Shown here piece after piece: positions 42,872-51,269 of a stretch of 64,000 nucleotides of DNA. This DNA is from Anseongella ginsenosidimutans. Lineage in GTDB: Bacteria > Bacteroidota > Bacteroidia > Sphingobacteriales > Sphingobacteriaceae. The position numbers were made by a program, and so were the translations under genes. The stretch is taken from contig NZ_CP042432.1 of NCBI RefSeq assembly GCF_008033235.1, forward strand, positions 3,472,001 to 3,536,000, given 5' to 3'. The notes beneath the pieces were generated by a model. It was not told where the DNA came from and did no database searches. It saw only the letters and a program-made list of their open reading frames with translations. Within the stretch, counting starts at the first letter, position 1, and every line of letters begins with the position of its first letter.

Positions 42872-43342
42872 TTATTTCAATAACTGATGAGACCGGTCAC
42901 CGAAAATAAGGTTGCGCTTGTATTCTTTTATGTAAGCGGAACACTGAAGAAGAAAGGTAACTGAAGTTGGTATTACTACCATGTATAATCCGATCCCCGG
43001 CAGACGGCGAAACAGCACAGCAAGCTGTGGACTGTAAACCCATACCATCAGCGCCACGAACGCAGTTCCAATACAGGCGCATAAAACAGCCGCCCAATAG
43101 TATTTCGATTTGGGAGCGGAAATCCGGCTCGGAGGAAGCTGCCCGACAACCAGGGGAGCAAGATCAAAATCAAATGCCGGCTTTTCCATCGCGTTCAAAC
43201 CTGCATACAGCAGCGTATAATTTCTTACCCGCAACCGGCAGCTTTCACATTTACTGATATGTAGCATTTCCTCCGGACCCAGGTTATCCGGGACCTCTGC
43301 AAACTCCTGCAACTGCTTGTCAGTTAAATGCACGGTGGTCAT
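42872..43342 (-). CDS. Zinc-finger anti-sigma-like membrane protein
   Basis: A 156-residue protein whose N-terminus has the anti-sigma zinc motif HISKCESC (His, then Cys-x-x-Cys, at about 28-35), preceded by LTDKQLQEFAEVPDNL. Two hydrophobic segments follow (YYWAAVLCACIGTAFVALMVWVY in part, about 82-103, and IGLYMVVIPTSVTFLLQ, about 117-134). Its start overlaps the stop of the upstream sigma factor by 4 bases (ATGA). This is the standard sigma/anti-sigma layout, with the zinc domain expected to bind the sigma factor in the cytoplasm. Confidence 0.85.
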   Translation of the reverse strand: MTTVHLTDKQLQEFAEVPDNLGPEEMLHISKCESCRLRVRNYTLLYAGLNAMEKPAFDFDLAPLVVGQLPPSRISAPKSKYYWAAVLCACIGTAFVALMVWVYSPQLAVLFRRLPGIGLYMVVIPTSVTFLLQCSAYIKEYKRNLIFGDRSHQLLK

Positions 43343-43947
43343 AATTCCTCCCTTTTATATTTAGCCAATAAATATGTTTTCAATTGCTTTCTTGCCCTGA
43401 AGAGATAATTTTTAACCGTCCCTTCAGGAAGCGAAGTGATCTCACCAATTTCTTTCATACTTAGTTCTTCCTGATGATATAAAGCAATCAATGTCTGATA
43501 TTGCGGAGACAAAAGGCTGATTCCTGTCTTCAGTATCATCTGCAGCTCACTTTCAAATAATTTCGTTTCAGTTTGATTGACATGTCTATGCTGTTTTTGC
43601 ATTAACAGCTCAAGCGAATCTTCTTCAATATCTGAATGTGCCAAATTTTCCAGCAGGAATGGCCGCTTTTTTTCAAGGTAATGAAGACAGGTATGATAGG
43701 TAATTTGACCGATCCAGGTTGACAATTTAGACTTGAATTTAAAGTCTTTCAAATTTATATAGGCTTTCAGGTAAACCTCTTGCGCAATGTCCTTACGGTC
43801 GGCGGGACTCGGAATCATGTTAAAAACCAGTTGCGCAACAAGCCCTTCCGTATTTTTCACCAGTACACCAAAAGCATCATGGCTGCCTCCCAGTATTCGT
43901 TTTACCAGGTCCCTATCTGTCTGCTTTAGTTCAGGTTTTGTTTTCAA
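43339..43947 (-). CDS. ECF RNA polymerase sigma factor
   Basis: A 202-residue sigma factor. Region 2: HDAFGVLVKNTEGLVAQLVFNMI, DRKDIAQEVYLKAYINLKDF, STWIGQITYHTCLHYLEKKR. Region 4: LLSPQYQTLIALYHQEELSMKEIGEITSLPEGTVKNYLFRARKQL. It is the first gene of an operon with a zinc-finger anti-sigma-like protein and a small membrane protein. The signal it responds to is unknown. Confidence 0.93.
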   Translation of the reverse strand: MKTKPELKQTDRDLVKRILGGSHDAFGVLVKNTEGLVAQLVFNMIPSPADRKDIAQEVYLKAYINLKDFKFKSKLSTWIGQITYHTCLHYLEKKRPFLLENLAHSDIEEDSLELLMQKQHRHVNQTETKLFESELQMILKTGISLLSPQYQTLIALYHQEELSMKEIGEITSLPEGTVKNYLFRARKQLKTYLLAKYKREEL

Positions 43948-43972
43948 TATTGGATAAGACCGGTAACTCTTC

Positions 43973-44332
43973 CTAAGGTTGCAACAGCCGCTCGTTGAGT
44001 TTCATGATCTCTTGCAGCATGTATCCCGCGGCCCGTTAGTTGGGCTTACGTTGATCTCTTCTGCTTCGTTATGCGGCGGGTAGTCGAACATCCGCATGGC
44101 TGCCAGGGGAACTTTATTTTTTTCTATGGAGGCCAAAAGCTCCATGTAGGGCTTACCGTTCAACAGGAGTTCACTTGAGACGGAAACAGAAAGGCCGGGG
44201 TAATTATCTTTCATTGGAGGCACGTCCTCCTGACGGGAACAGGCAGGAACCTTGCCCTTCTTCCCAGACATAAGAAATGCTGCATATCAATGCAATCCCG
44301 GTAAGAATCCATAAACTTTTCGTCCTGAACAT
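43973..44332 (-). pseudogene. Decayed lipoprotein gene (apparent frameshifts)
   Basis: No intact gene fits this segment, but three frames join into a plausible one. ATG 44332 opens a signal-like frame (MFRTKSLWILTGIALICS). The next frame supplies ACSRQEDVPPMKDNYPGLSVSVSSELL, NGKPYMELLASI and MFDYPPHNEAEEI (the 44002-44271 ORF). A last frame gives AGYMLQEIMKLNERLLQP and stops at 43973-43975. Two shifts are needed. It may be a degraded lipoprotein; family not recognised. It could also be a short intact gene with the rest being chance. Confidence 0.4.
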
Positions 44333-44344
44333 ATAGCATGTAAA

Positions 44345-44977
44345 TTATCTGTCTTCAGAATTGATAGATTTTAATATAGGCAGATGGATATGAAACTTCA
44401 CAGCAATTATGCGAATTACGATCACCGTTAATGCAGCAATCACTTCGGATACAGCATCCGGGAATTGGAATTGATAACAAAGGAAATAAATGATACCTCC
44501 CGTTATGCTTGCGAGTGCATAAATGTCCTTACGAAAAATCAAAGGCACCTCGTTGATAATAACATCTCTGAAGACACCTCCTACCGTTCCGGTAACGCCA
44601 CCCATTACAATACAAACCCAGAAAGGCAATTCTGCCTCAAGGCTTACGCTAATACCAACGATGGTAAACAGTCCAAGCCCGATGGCATCAAATAAAAATA
44701 GTGTATTGCCCCATCTGAGCAACCTGTCTTTAAACAACAAAGCGGCTATCAGCGCAACGCCAGTGGTAATAAAGTACTTTGCATCCAGCATCCAGAAAGG
44801 CGTTACTCCGAGCAGGAGGTCTCTCGTGGTTCCTCCGCCAATGGCCGTCACTAACCCGACAATGTACGCACCAAACCAGTCGATATTTTTACCCGAAGCC
44901 AGTCGGATGCCGCTTATGGCAAAGGCAAAGGTCCCCATCAGGTCTAAAACCGTGGTAATATTTATATCAGCAAACAT
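44345..44977 (-). CDS. TRIC-type cation channel family protein (UPF0126)
   Basis: A 210-residue membrane protein with seven hydrophobic segments in two related repeats. The conserved glycine/arginine motifs are visible: LMGTFAFAISGIRLA, GLVTAIGGGTTRDLLLG in the first half and GVTGTVGGVFRDVIINEVP in the second. Prokaryotic TRIC homologues are trimeric potassium/cation channels. Length is normal. It stands alone, divergent from the phosphoesterase gene. Confidence 0.92.
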   Translation of the reverse strand: MFADINITTVLDLMGTFAFAISGIRLASGKNIDWFGAYIVGLVTAIGGGTTRDLLLGVTPFWMLDAKYFITTGVALIAALLFKDRLLRWGNTLFLFDAIGLGLFTIVGISVSLEAELPFWVCIVMGGVTGTVGGVFRDVIINEVPLIFRKDIYALASITGGIIYFLCYQFQFPDAVSEVIAALTVIVIRIIAVKFHIHLPILKSINSEDR

Positions 44978-45098
44978 TTCCCAGGTAAATATATCATTTG
45001 CGGACCGGTCCTGCTATATATTATTAATATCAGCTTCGCTTAACGTTCAGGAAACATTCAAATGGCACCTTTGTGCGATGAAATGATCGCCTAAATTA

Positions 45099-45106
45099 TA
45101 TCTTTG
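45099..45106 (+). promoter_or_regulatory. Probable -7 promoter element of the phosphoesterase gene
   Basis: TATCTTTG matches TAnnTTTG 53 bp upstream of the ATG at 45160. A TTTG at 45070-45073 could be the -33 element, though 25 nt separate them, which is longer than the usual 19-21. Confidence 0.4.
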
Positions 45107-45159
45107 GGCGTTCCGGGTAAATTCATAAAGATCAATATATATTCAAATAAAAGCGATTC

Positions 45160-46722
45160 ATGAAAAAACAGGTAATCATTGGCAGTTTAGGTCTTATGTT
45201 CATCTCCTTTACAGCTTTTGCGCAGGAAATTGCAAAAGGGTATGTTTACGAAGATGTAAACCAGAATGGGGTTAAGGAAAGAAGAGAAAAAGGAATTCCG
45301 GGTGTTTCCGTAACTAACGGCATCCAGGTTGTGCAAACCGACGACAAGGGACGGTATGAACTCCCCGCAGGAAATGATCAGATCATTTCGGTGATAAAGC
45401 CCGGCACGTATAACGTAACGGTAAATGATCAGCAGCTTCCGCAATTTTACTATATACATAAGCCCCAGGGGTCGCCCGAGCTGGAATATGCGGGGGTGGA
45501 GTCAACGGGTGATCTGCCTAAAGAGGTCAATTTCGGCCTGAAGAAAAATGAGGTAACGGAAAATTTCAAAATGATCCTTTTCGGCGATCCGCAGGTATAT
45601 ACCCTGGACGAGGTTTCCTATTACCGGAATGCAGTAATTAATGAACTTCGCGGAGTGGAAGGATTTGAATTTGGAATGAGCCTGGGTGATTTGGTAGGGA
45701 ATAAACCTACCTTGTTCAATCCATATATCGAAGCAACCAGTGAAGTGGGGATTCCCTGGTTTAACGTGATGGGAAATCATGATATTAATTTCGATGTGGA
45801 AGCAGATTCATTGTCTGACGAGTCCTACGAAGCTCATTTTGGCCCGGCCAATTATGCCTTTAACCACGGAAAAGTTCATTTCATCGTGCTGGACGACATT
45901 ATTTACCCGGATCCGCGTGATAAAAAAGGTTATTGGGGAGGCCTGAACGATCAGCAACTTGAGTTTATTAAAAACGACCTTCAGTTTGTCCCAAAAGACC
46001 ATTTGATCGTATTGGCCTTTCATATTCCCATTTCCCACGAAAATTCCTTCCGCACGGAAGACAGGGACCGTCTCTTCGAACTATTAAAAGATTTTCCCTA
46101 CACCCTTTCTTTGTCAGCCCATACGCACAGGCAAACCCATTTCTTCATGGATCGCCGGCAAGGCTGGTTGCAGGACAAGCCTCATCATCACTTCAATTCA
46201 GGAACCACTTCCGGCAACTGGTATAGCGGGCGGCTGAATGAAAAAGGAATCCCCTACTCCATGATGGCCGATGGCACTCCAAAAGGCTATTCCTTTATTA
46301 CGTTTGACGGCAACCAGTACATAATCGACTATAAAGCAGTGGATAAACCTGCGGAACACCAGATAGGAATTTATGCACCGAAAGTGACCGGGTATAAGGT
46401 AAAAGGTTCTTCACCGGTTTATGCGAATTTTTACATGGGCAGCGCGGATGATGAGGTAATGATGCGGGTCGACAATGGAGAATGGAAAGAAATGAAAAGA
46501 GTCGAAGAATTTGACCCAACCTTTATCGCCAAGCAGGTAGCCTGGGATATGACGGAAGAATTATGGGAAGGAAGAAGGCCCGGCGCCGCAGCGATCAGCG
46601 ATCACCTGTGGAAAGCGTCTCTTCCGGATGATCTGCCCAGGGGCACGCATACGATAGAAATAAAAGCAACCGACATGTTTGGCCGAACATTTATCGAGAA
46701 ACGGTCTTACAGAATTGAATAG
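45160..46722 (+). CDS. Secreted calcineurin-like phosphoesterase (three-domain)
   Basis: A 520-residue exported enzyme with signal peptide (about 5-21). Domains in order: an N-terminal SdrD-like beta-domain (about 22-120, GYVYEDVNQNGVKERREKGIPGVSVTNG in two parts: GYVYEDVNQNG and KERREKGIPGVSV), a metallophosphoesterase core (about 135-340) with the metal-binding motifs FGDPQ, GDLVGN, MGNHD and SAHTHRQTHF, and a C-terminal beta domain (about 390-520) as in the MetallophosN-Metallophos-Metallophos_C group. All expected metal ligands are present. Substrate is unknown; such enzymes act on phosphodiesters or phosphomonoesters outside the cell. Confidence 0.92.
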   Translation: MKKQVIIGSLGLMFISFTAFAQEIAKGYVYEDVNQNGVKERREKGIPGVSVTNGIQVVQTDDKGRYELPAGNDQIISVIKPGTYNVTVNDQQLPQFYYIHKPQGSPELEYAGVESTGDLPKEVNFGLKKNEVTENFKMILFGDPQVYTLDEVSYYRNAVINELRGVEGFEFGMSLGDLVGNKPTLFNPYIEATSEVGIPWFNVMGNHDINFDVEADSLSDESYEAHFGPANYAFNHGKVHFIVLDDIIYPDPRDKKGYWGGLNDQQLEFIKNDLQFVPKDHLIVLAFHIPISHENSFRTEDRDRLFELLKDFPYTLSLSAHTHRQTHFFMDRRQGWLQDKPHHHFNSGTTSGNWYSGRLNEKGIPYSMMADGTPKGYSFITFDGNQYIIDYKAVDKPAEHQIGIYAPKVTGYKVKGSSPVYANFYMGSADDEVMMRVDNGEWKEMKRVEEFDPTFIAKQVAWDMTEELWEGRRPGAAAISDHLWKASLPDDLPRGTHTIEIKATDMFGRTFIEKRSYRIE

Positions 46723-46736
46723 AAATTCCTTTTGCG

Positions 46737-47687
46737 TTATTTATCGTCCACTTCCCATATTGCGTCCCCAAACCAATGTTTGCTGTCGCAGAAGGTGGTG
46801 AGCGGCCTGAAACCGCTGGTGAGTGCCAAAGCAAGGATCTCGTCCCGGGAGTATTTCTGAGAAATCTCCATAAAAACCGGCTCGTAGGGTTCAAAGCAAA
46901 AGCTTTCGCCAGCTGTTTTCATGTTCACGCGCTGCTGTTTAAGGCTGATCAGGAAACTCCGGCAGGCCCCGCTTACCGGATCATAAACGGGAAAGTGCTT
47001 AAAAGCTGTAAGATCGAAGTCAGCTTCGAACTCGCGGTTTATCCGCTTCAGCAGATTCAGGTTGAATGCTCGTGTGAGTCCGGCCTTATCATTATAGGCC
47101 GATAAAATAATATCCGGATCCTTCTTCAGGTCAAAGCCGATGCATAGCAAGTCTCCCTTTTTAAGCGTTGCTCGAATCTGTGCCAGGAATATCCCGGTCT
47201 GGTCTTTTTCCAGGTTGCCGATATTGGCCCCTAAAAACAGCACGACCTTTGGACGGTCTGAAAGCTGCCGCGCCTTTTCCAGCATCGCCAGGTATTCCCC
47301 GTTCAATCCATGCAGCTTAAGACCAGGGATTGCCTCCGGCAGCGTTTGAGTTAATTGTTCAATGACGTTTGCGGAAATATCTACGGGATAAAAGGTAAAG
47401 GAAAGGTTTCGATGCACCAGCTCCTTTAGCAGAAAACGCGACTTCAGGCAATCGCCGGCTCCCAGTTCAACCAGGTCAAAAAGCGGCAAATGGCTTTGCA
47501 GCAGATCGGCAATTGCAGGAGTTTTCAAACTGAATATTTCGTATTCGCAGCGCGTCAGGTAGTATTCAGGACTGCTCATGATTTGCTGGAACAAGCGGTC
47601 GCCGGTTTCGTCATAAAAGTATTTAGCCGGAAGGTACTTGGGGCAAGCCCGCAAACCTCTTAAAATCTCGTTCAAAAAACCTTTCAT
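46737..47687 (-). CDS. egtD: L-histidine N-alpha-methyltransferase EgtD
   Basis: A 316-residue SAM-dependent enzyme that trimethylates histidine to hercynine, the first step of ergothioneine synthesis. Visible: the N-terminal CPKYLPAKYFYDETGDRLFQ, EYYLTRCEYEIF, the SAM motif DLVELGAGDCLKSRFLL and LFLGANIGNL, and GFDLKKDPDIILSAYND. Length and motifs are those of EgtD. The sulfoxide synthase EgtB, usually next to it, is not in the window: the flanking genes are a phosphoesterase and a dienelactone hydrolase. It converges on the phosphoesterase gene with a 14-bp gap. Confidence 0.95.
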   Translation of the reverse strand: MKGFLNEILRGLRACPKYLPAKYFYDETGDRLFQQIMSSPEYYLTRCEYEIFSLKTPAIADLLQSHLPLFDLVELGAGDCLKSRFLLKELVHRNLSFTFYPVDISANVIEQLTQTLPEAIPGLKLHGLNGEYLAMLEKARQLSDRPKVVLFLGANIGNLEKDQTGIFLAQIRATLKKGDLLCIGFDLKKDPDIILSAYNDKAGLTRAFNLNLLKRINREFEADFDLTAFKHFPVYDPVSGACRSFLISLKQQRVNMKTAGESFCFEPYEPVFMEISQKYSRDEILALALTSGFRPLTTFCDSKHWFGDAIWEVDDK

Positions 47688-47853
47688 AGGCTGTTATTTG
47701 GATTGCACAATAGCGTTCTTGCATCATAACGGGCGGGTTTGGTCCTCTCCAACCAGTTCCCATTTTGATGCCACAAATTATCAGTCTAAACGATCAGCGC
47801 TCAGTAAATGCGACATGCGGCATATGCCCGCAGTTTTTTTGCGGAATAGGATC

Positions 47854-48741
47854 TCAGGTTAACTTTTCATTAAAAAAATCGATGGTACGTTTCCAGGCAA
47901 GCTCTGCTGCAGCTTTATCATAACGAGGTGTTGTATCGTTATGAAAGCCGTGATTTGCTCCGGCATACATGTGAGCTGTATATTCCTTATTGTTAGCTTT
48001 TAAAGCCGCTTCATAGGCCGGCCATCCTTCATTCACACGGGTATCCAGCTCCGCATAATGCAAGAGAAGCGGCGCCTGTATTTTGGGGACATCTTCACTT
48101 TCGGGCTGCCCGCCGTAGAATGGCACAGATGCCGCCAGGTCCGGAATTCGTACCGCCATCATATTTGAAATCCAGCCGCCAAAGCAAAAACCAACCACTC
48201 CGGCTTTGCCATTGCAATTTTTGTGGTCTTTCAGGTATTCAAAAGCGGCGATGAAATCTTCCAGCATTTCATTTCTGTCACGTTTACGCTGAAGTTCCCG
48301 GCCATCGTCATCATTTCCAGGATAACCTCCTAAGGGGGTTAAGGCATCAGGTGCGATTGAAATAAATCCTGCCAAAGCAGCCCTCCTTCCTACATCTTCA
48401 ATATGCGGATTCAAGCCCCGGTTTTCATGAACAACTATGACACCTCCGAGCCGCTGTTCCGCATCCGCAGGCATGGACAATAGAGCCTTAATAGTTCCGC
48501 CGCCCTTTACGGACGGATAATTAACATATTCTGACTTTAAACGGGGATCGTCCTGCCGGATCTGAATAGCGTTCTTATAATCAGGCATAAGGAAACTCGC
48601 AAGAGACGCTACCGTGAGCCCTCCCACAGCATATGTAGATAACCTTTGCATAAATTCGCGCCGGCCGACCCGGTTATGCGCGTAATCGTCATAAAGATCA
48701 AACACCTCCTGTTTGATGTCTTCTTTCCGGATTTCCTTCAT
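47854..48741 (-). CDS. Dienelactone hydrolase family protein, probably exported
   Basis: A 295-residue alpha/beta hydrolase. The catalytic triad is visible: cysteine in GFCFGGW, aspartate in AELDTRVN, histidine in GANHGFHND. An N-terminal extension of about 60 residues includes a twin-arginine-like motif ([16 protein letters not shown]) and a hydrophobic stretch, suggesting export by Tat. Members hydrolyse dienelactone or other small esters. It lies 166 bp from egtD on the same strand. Confidence 0.9.
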   Translation of the reverse strand: MKEIRKEDIKQEVFDLYDDYAHNRVGRREFMQRLSTYAVGGLTVASLASFLMPDYKNAIQIRQDDPRLKSEYVNYPSVKGGGTIKALLSMPADAEQRLGGVIVVHENRGLNPHIEDVGRRAALAGFISIAPDALTPLGGYPGNDDDGRELQRKRDRNEMLEDFIAAFEYLKDHKNCNGKAGVVGFCFGGWISNMMAVRIPDLAASVPFYGGQPESEDVPKIQAPLLLHYAELDTRVNEGWPAYEAALKANNKEYTAHMYAGANHGFHNDTTPRYDKAAAELAWKRTIDFFNEKLT

Positions 48742-48929
48742 GTTAATTTGTTTTAATTATTATGCTCAGGTTACCTGCCTGAACTTCGCCCTAATTGCTT
48801 GCATTTGTATAAAGATATAAAATTGATCAACATAATTTATGCGTCGCTTTTCGCCCTGTTATTGTCGCACACACCCTGTGAACTGTATCGTATGGTTGCC
48901 GAACTTTGTATTCAAACAAATAGCAAAAC

Positions 48930-49832
48930 ATGAATACACGAATCAAAACCGGTTTCCTGGCTGCCATTATTCTAACGGTAATAGCCTGCCGGCCTCAGCA
49001 AGACACCGTTGTAAGCCAGGAGACAAAACCTGCTGAAAGCGGGTATGCAGACATAAACGGATTAAAGATGTATTATGAAGTCTATGGTAAAGGCCAACCC
49101 ATTGTGCTGCTGCATGGCTCCTTTATGAATATACCATTAAATTGGTCGCGTATCATCCCGCTGCTGGCTAAGGACCGGAAAGTAATAGTGGCCGAAATGC
49201 AAGGCCATGGCCGCACCAAGGATATATCGCGGGAAATCAGCTATGAAGGCATGGCAGACGATGTATCCGGCCTGCTAAAGCACCTTAAAATTGACAGCGC
49301 CGACATCCTCGGGTACAGCATGGGCGGCGGCGTAGCCTTCCAGATAGCTGTGCGTCATCCGGAACAGGTACGCAGGCTCGTCATATTGTCCGGCGCCTAT
49401 GCCCACGATGGCTGGTGGCCCGATGTAGAAGCCAGCTTTGCTACCTTCACCCCGGAGATGTTTGAAAACACCCCCATAAAAAAACAATATGATAGTCTTG
49501 GAAACGACCCGGAACATTTTCCGGAATTTGTAAAGAAAGTTATCAGTATAGACCTGAAGCCTTATGACTGGTCCCGGGAGGTAAAAAATATAAAGGCCCC
49601 GATATTCATGGCCATTGGCGATGCCGACGGCGTACGATATGAGCATGCACTGGAGTTGTTCCGGGCCAAAGGCGGCGGAAAAATGGGAGATATTTACGGG
49701 CTACCGGAATCCCGCCTGGCAATTCTCCCGGGCACCACCCATATTGGCATGATGCAGCAAACAGATTGGCTGATACCAATGATCACTGATTTCCTGGATT
49801 CCGACCTTAATGCGCCGCCGCCTACATTTTAA
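48930..49832 (+). CDS. Alpha/beta hydrolase lipoprotein
   Basis: A 300-residue hydrolase with a lipoprotein signal (lipobox TVIAC, Cys20). The mature enzyme has the oxyanion-loop motif PIVLLHGSF, nucleophile elbow GYSMGGG, a catalytic aspartate candidate in MAIGDADGV and histidine in LPGTTHIGM. The HG loop and short-chain fold place it with the esterase/lactonase branch. Substrate unknown. It ends with a hairpin spanning its stop codon. Confidence 0.9.
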   Translation: MNTRIKTGFLAAIILTVIACRPQQDTVVSQETKPAESGYADINGLKMYYEVYGKGQPIVLLHGSFMNIPLNWSRIIPLLAKDRKVIVAEMQGHGRTKDISREISYEGMADDVSGLLKHLKIDSADILGYSMGGGVAFQIAVRHPEQVRRLVILSGAYAHDGWWPDVEASFATFTPEMFENTPIKKQYDSLGNDPEHFPEFVKKVISIDLKPYDWSREVKNIKAPIFMAIGDADGVRYEHALELFRAKGGGKMGDIYGLPESRLAILPGTTHIGMMQQTDWLIPMITDFLDSDLNAPPPTF

Positions 49833-49839
49833 GCGGCGC
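49812..49839. terminator. GC-rich hairpin spanning a stop codon (possible terminator)
   Basis: GCGCCGC at 49812-49818 pairs with GCGGCGC at 49833-49839 around a 14-nt loop that includes the TAA stop of the hydrolase gene. There is no T-run after it, so termination may be weak or assisted. Confidence 0.4.
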
Positions 49840-49926
49840 GGGTAGCATCCTTTATTATAGCCAAACCTAACTTCGGGCAGAAAACGCCATTTCGGCGATT
49901 CGAACATCACAGTTAATTTGCGGGCG

Positions 49927-51117
49927 TTAATATAAAAAGCCAAATAACCATAAGGGGATTTTCTGCAGAAAACCATGTTCAATGTCATCAGCAGCGATAA
50001 AGCCATTGACTATTCCCCGAAGCTGCTCAGCAGATTTATCCTTCCCCCCGATTTCAAAAACATATTCGTTATCGACGAGAAAGTCGCCCTTTTCCGGAAA
50101 GAGCAGCTGGTGTTGGTGATCCAATTGATTGGCAAAAAATGTTTCGCGTACGTTTCCGATATTTGCATTGCCCAGTATATAGGCAAGATTTGTATTTTCC
50201 AGATATATCTTATCTGGCTTCTGTAAACGACTGATGCCCGAGGCGGAGCGGAAAAGGTTACGTGTAAGTCCGATTTCCTGCAAATAATGCAAGTAAGACA
50301 GCAAGGTAGCCCGGTTGATCCCGATCTTTTCGCTGATTTTGCTCACATTTGGTATAAACGGAGCCGATTCTGCTATAATGAGCAGCAATTGTTTGATCTT
50401 GCGAATATAGCCTATATCCATTTGCCGGAGCAAAGGCAATTCTATCTCAAGCATCATATTGATAACTTCTTCTACTCGCCTGGCATACAAATCAGCCTCT
50501 TCCTGGTAGTAAGGATAATATCCGTTTTTTAGATATTGTGAGAAGTATTGTAAAGGCTTTATCTTCTTCAATACCATCGCCGACAAAGAAGAATGGTCGT
50601 GAATTATTGTCTCCAACTGAAGCGGGTCAAAGTAAACACCCTGTTCAATGGCGAGGTATTCACGGAAAGACAATCCTTGCATGTAATATATCACCGCTCT
50701 ACGGCTCAAATCTGCCCTGGCATTCAATATCTCCAGTAGCGATGAACCCGTGAAGACAACTTGAAGCATCGGATGATCATCATAGATGTTTTTCAATTCT
50801 TGAGACCAGTCAGGATATTTATGCACTTCATCGAGGAACAGATGGGTTCCCCCTCTTTTCACGAAATCTTCAGCCAGATCAACTAACTTATTATTACTAA
50901 ACCATATATCGTCAAGACTTACATACAATGTACTGTTTATATTCTCTCCTAAGTACAATTTTATATACTGGAGCATTAGCGTTGTTTTACCTACGCCCCT
51001 TGGGCCCTTTATGCCGATTAGGCGTGCCTTCCAATTGATGGCAGATATACTGCTTCTTACGAATTGCGTGGATATATGGGCAATTTTTTGTTGAAATTTT
51101 TCAAACAACTTCTCCAT
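49927..51117 (-). CDS. AAA ATPase with DUF4143 domain
   Basis: A 396-residue protein of the ATPase/DUF4143 family. Walker A GIKGPRGVGKTTL is near 34-46, Walker B THLFLDEVHKY near 90-100, sensor-like VVFTGSS near 116, then a winged-helix region (ISEKIGINRATLLSYLHYLQEIGL in two parts: ISEKIGINRATLLSY and LHYLQEIGL) and a C-terminal part with nuclease-like residues (GDFLVDNEYVFEIGGKDK). Cellular role is unknown; such genes often occur in several paralogous copies. It is preceded by three 32-bp-spaced palindromes that suggest autoregulation. Confidence 0.88.
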   Translation of the reverse strand: MEKLFEKFQQKIAHISTQFVRSSISAINWKARLIGIKGPRGVGKTTLMLQYIKLYLGENINSTLYVSLDDIWFSNNKLVDLAEDFVKRGGTHLFLDEVHKYPDWSQELKNIYDDHPMLQVVFTGSSLLEILNARADLSRRAVIYYMQGLSFREYLAIEQGVYFDPLQLETIIHDHSSLSAMVLKKIKPLQYFSQYLKNGYYPYYQEEADLYARRVEEVINMMLEIELPLLRQMDIGYIRKIKQLLLIIAESAPFIPNVSKISEKIGINRATLLSYLHYLQEIGLTRNLFRSASGISRLQKPDKIYLENTNLAYILGNANIGNVRETFFANQLDHQHQLLFPEKGDFLVDNEYVFEIGGKDKSAEQLRGIVNGFIAADDIEHGFLQKIPLWLFGFLY

Positions 51118-51120
51118 ATC

Positions 51121-51204
51121 TGTTTATTACAATAAGCAAATATACCATATTTTGTTTACTGTACTAAACAAAATGCCGATATTTTGTTTAGTAGAATAGC
51201 AAAC
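51121..51204. promoter_or_regulatory. Three 32-bp-spaced palindromic operator-like sites upstream of the DUF4143 ATPase
   Basis: The sequence TGTTTA recurs at 51121, 51153 and 51185, exactly 32 bp apart (about three helical turns). Each begins an imperfect palindrome: TGTTTATTACAATAAGCA (51121-51138); ATTTTGTTTA and TAAACAAAAT around CTGTAC (51149-51174, perfect arms); GTTTAGTAGAATAGCAAAC (51186-51204, weaker). The first site is 4 bp from the ATPase start codon. The pattern fits cooperative binding of a dimeric repressor on one face of the DNA. Confidence 0.65.
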
Positions 51205-51269
51205 ACTTACTTTATCAAACACATTATAAGTTCTATGAATGCGGGGCGGCTTGCTGGGTAATGCGATTT

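Noticed and set aside
48839-49036. A 65-codon frame overlapping the start of the hydrolase lipoprotein
   Set aside because: It runs over the signal peptide of the real gene in another frame and has chance-like composition.
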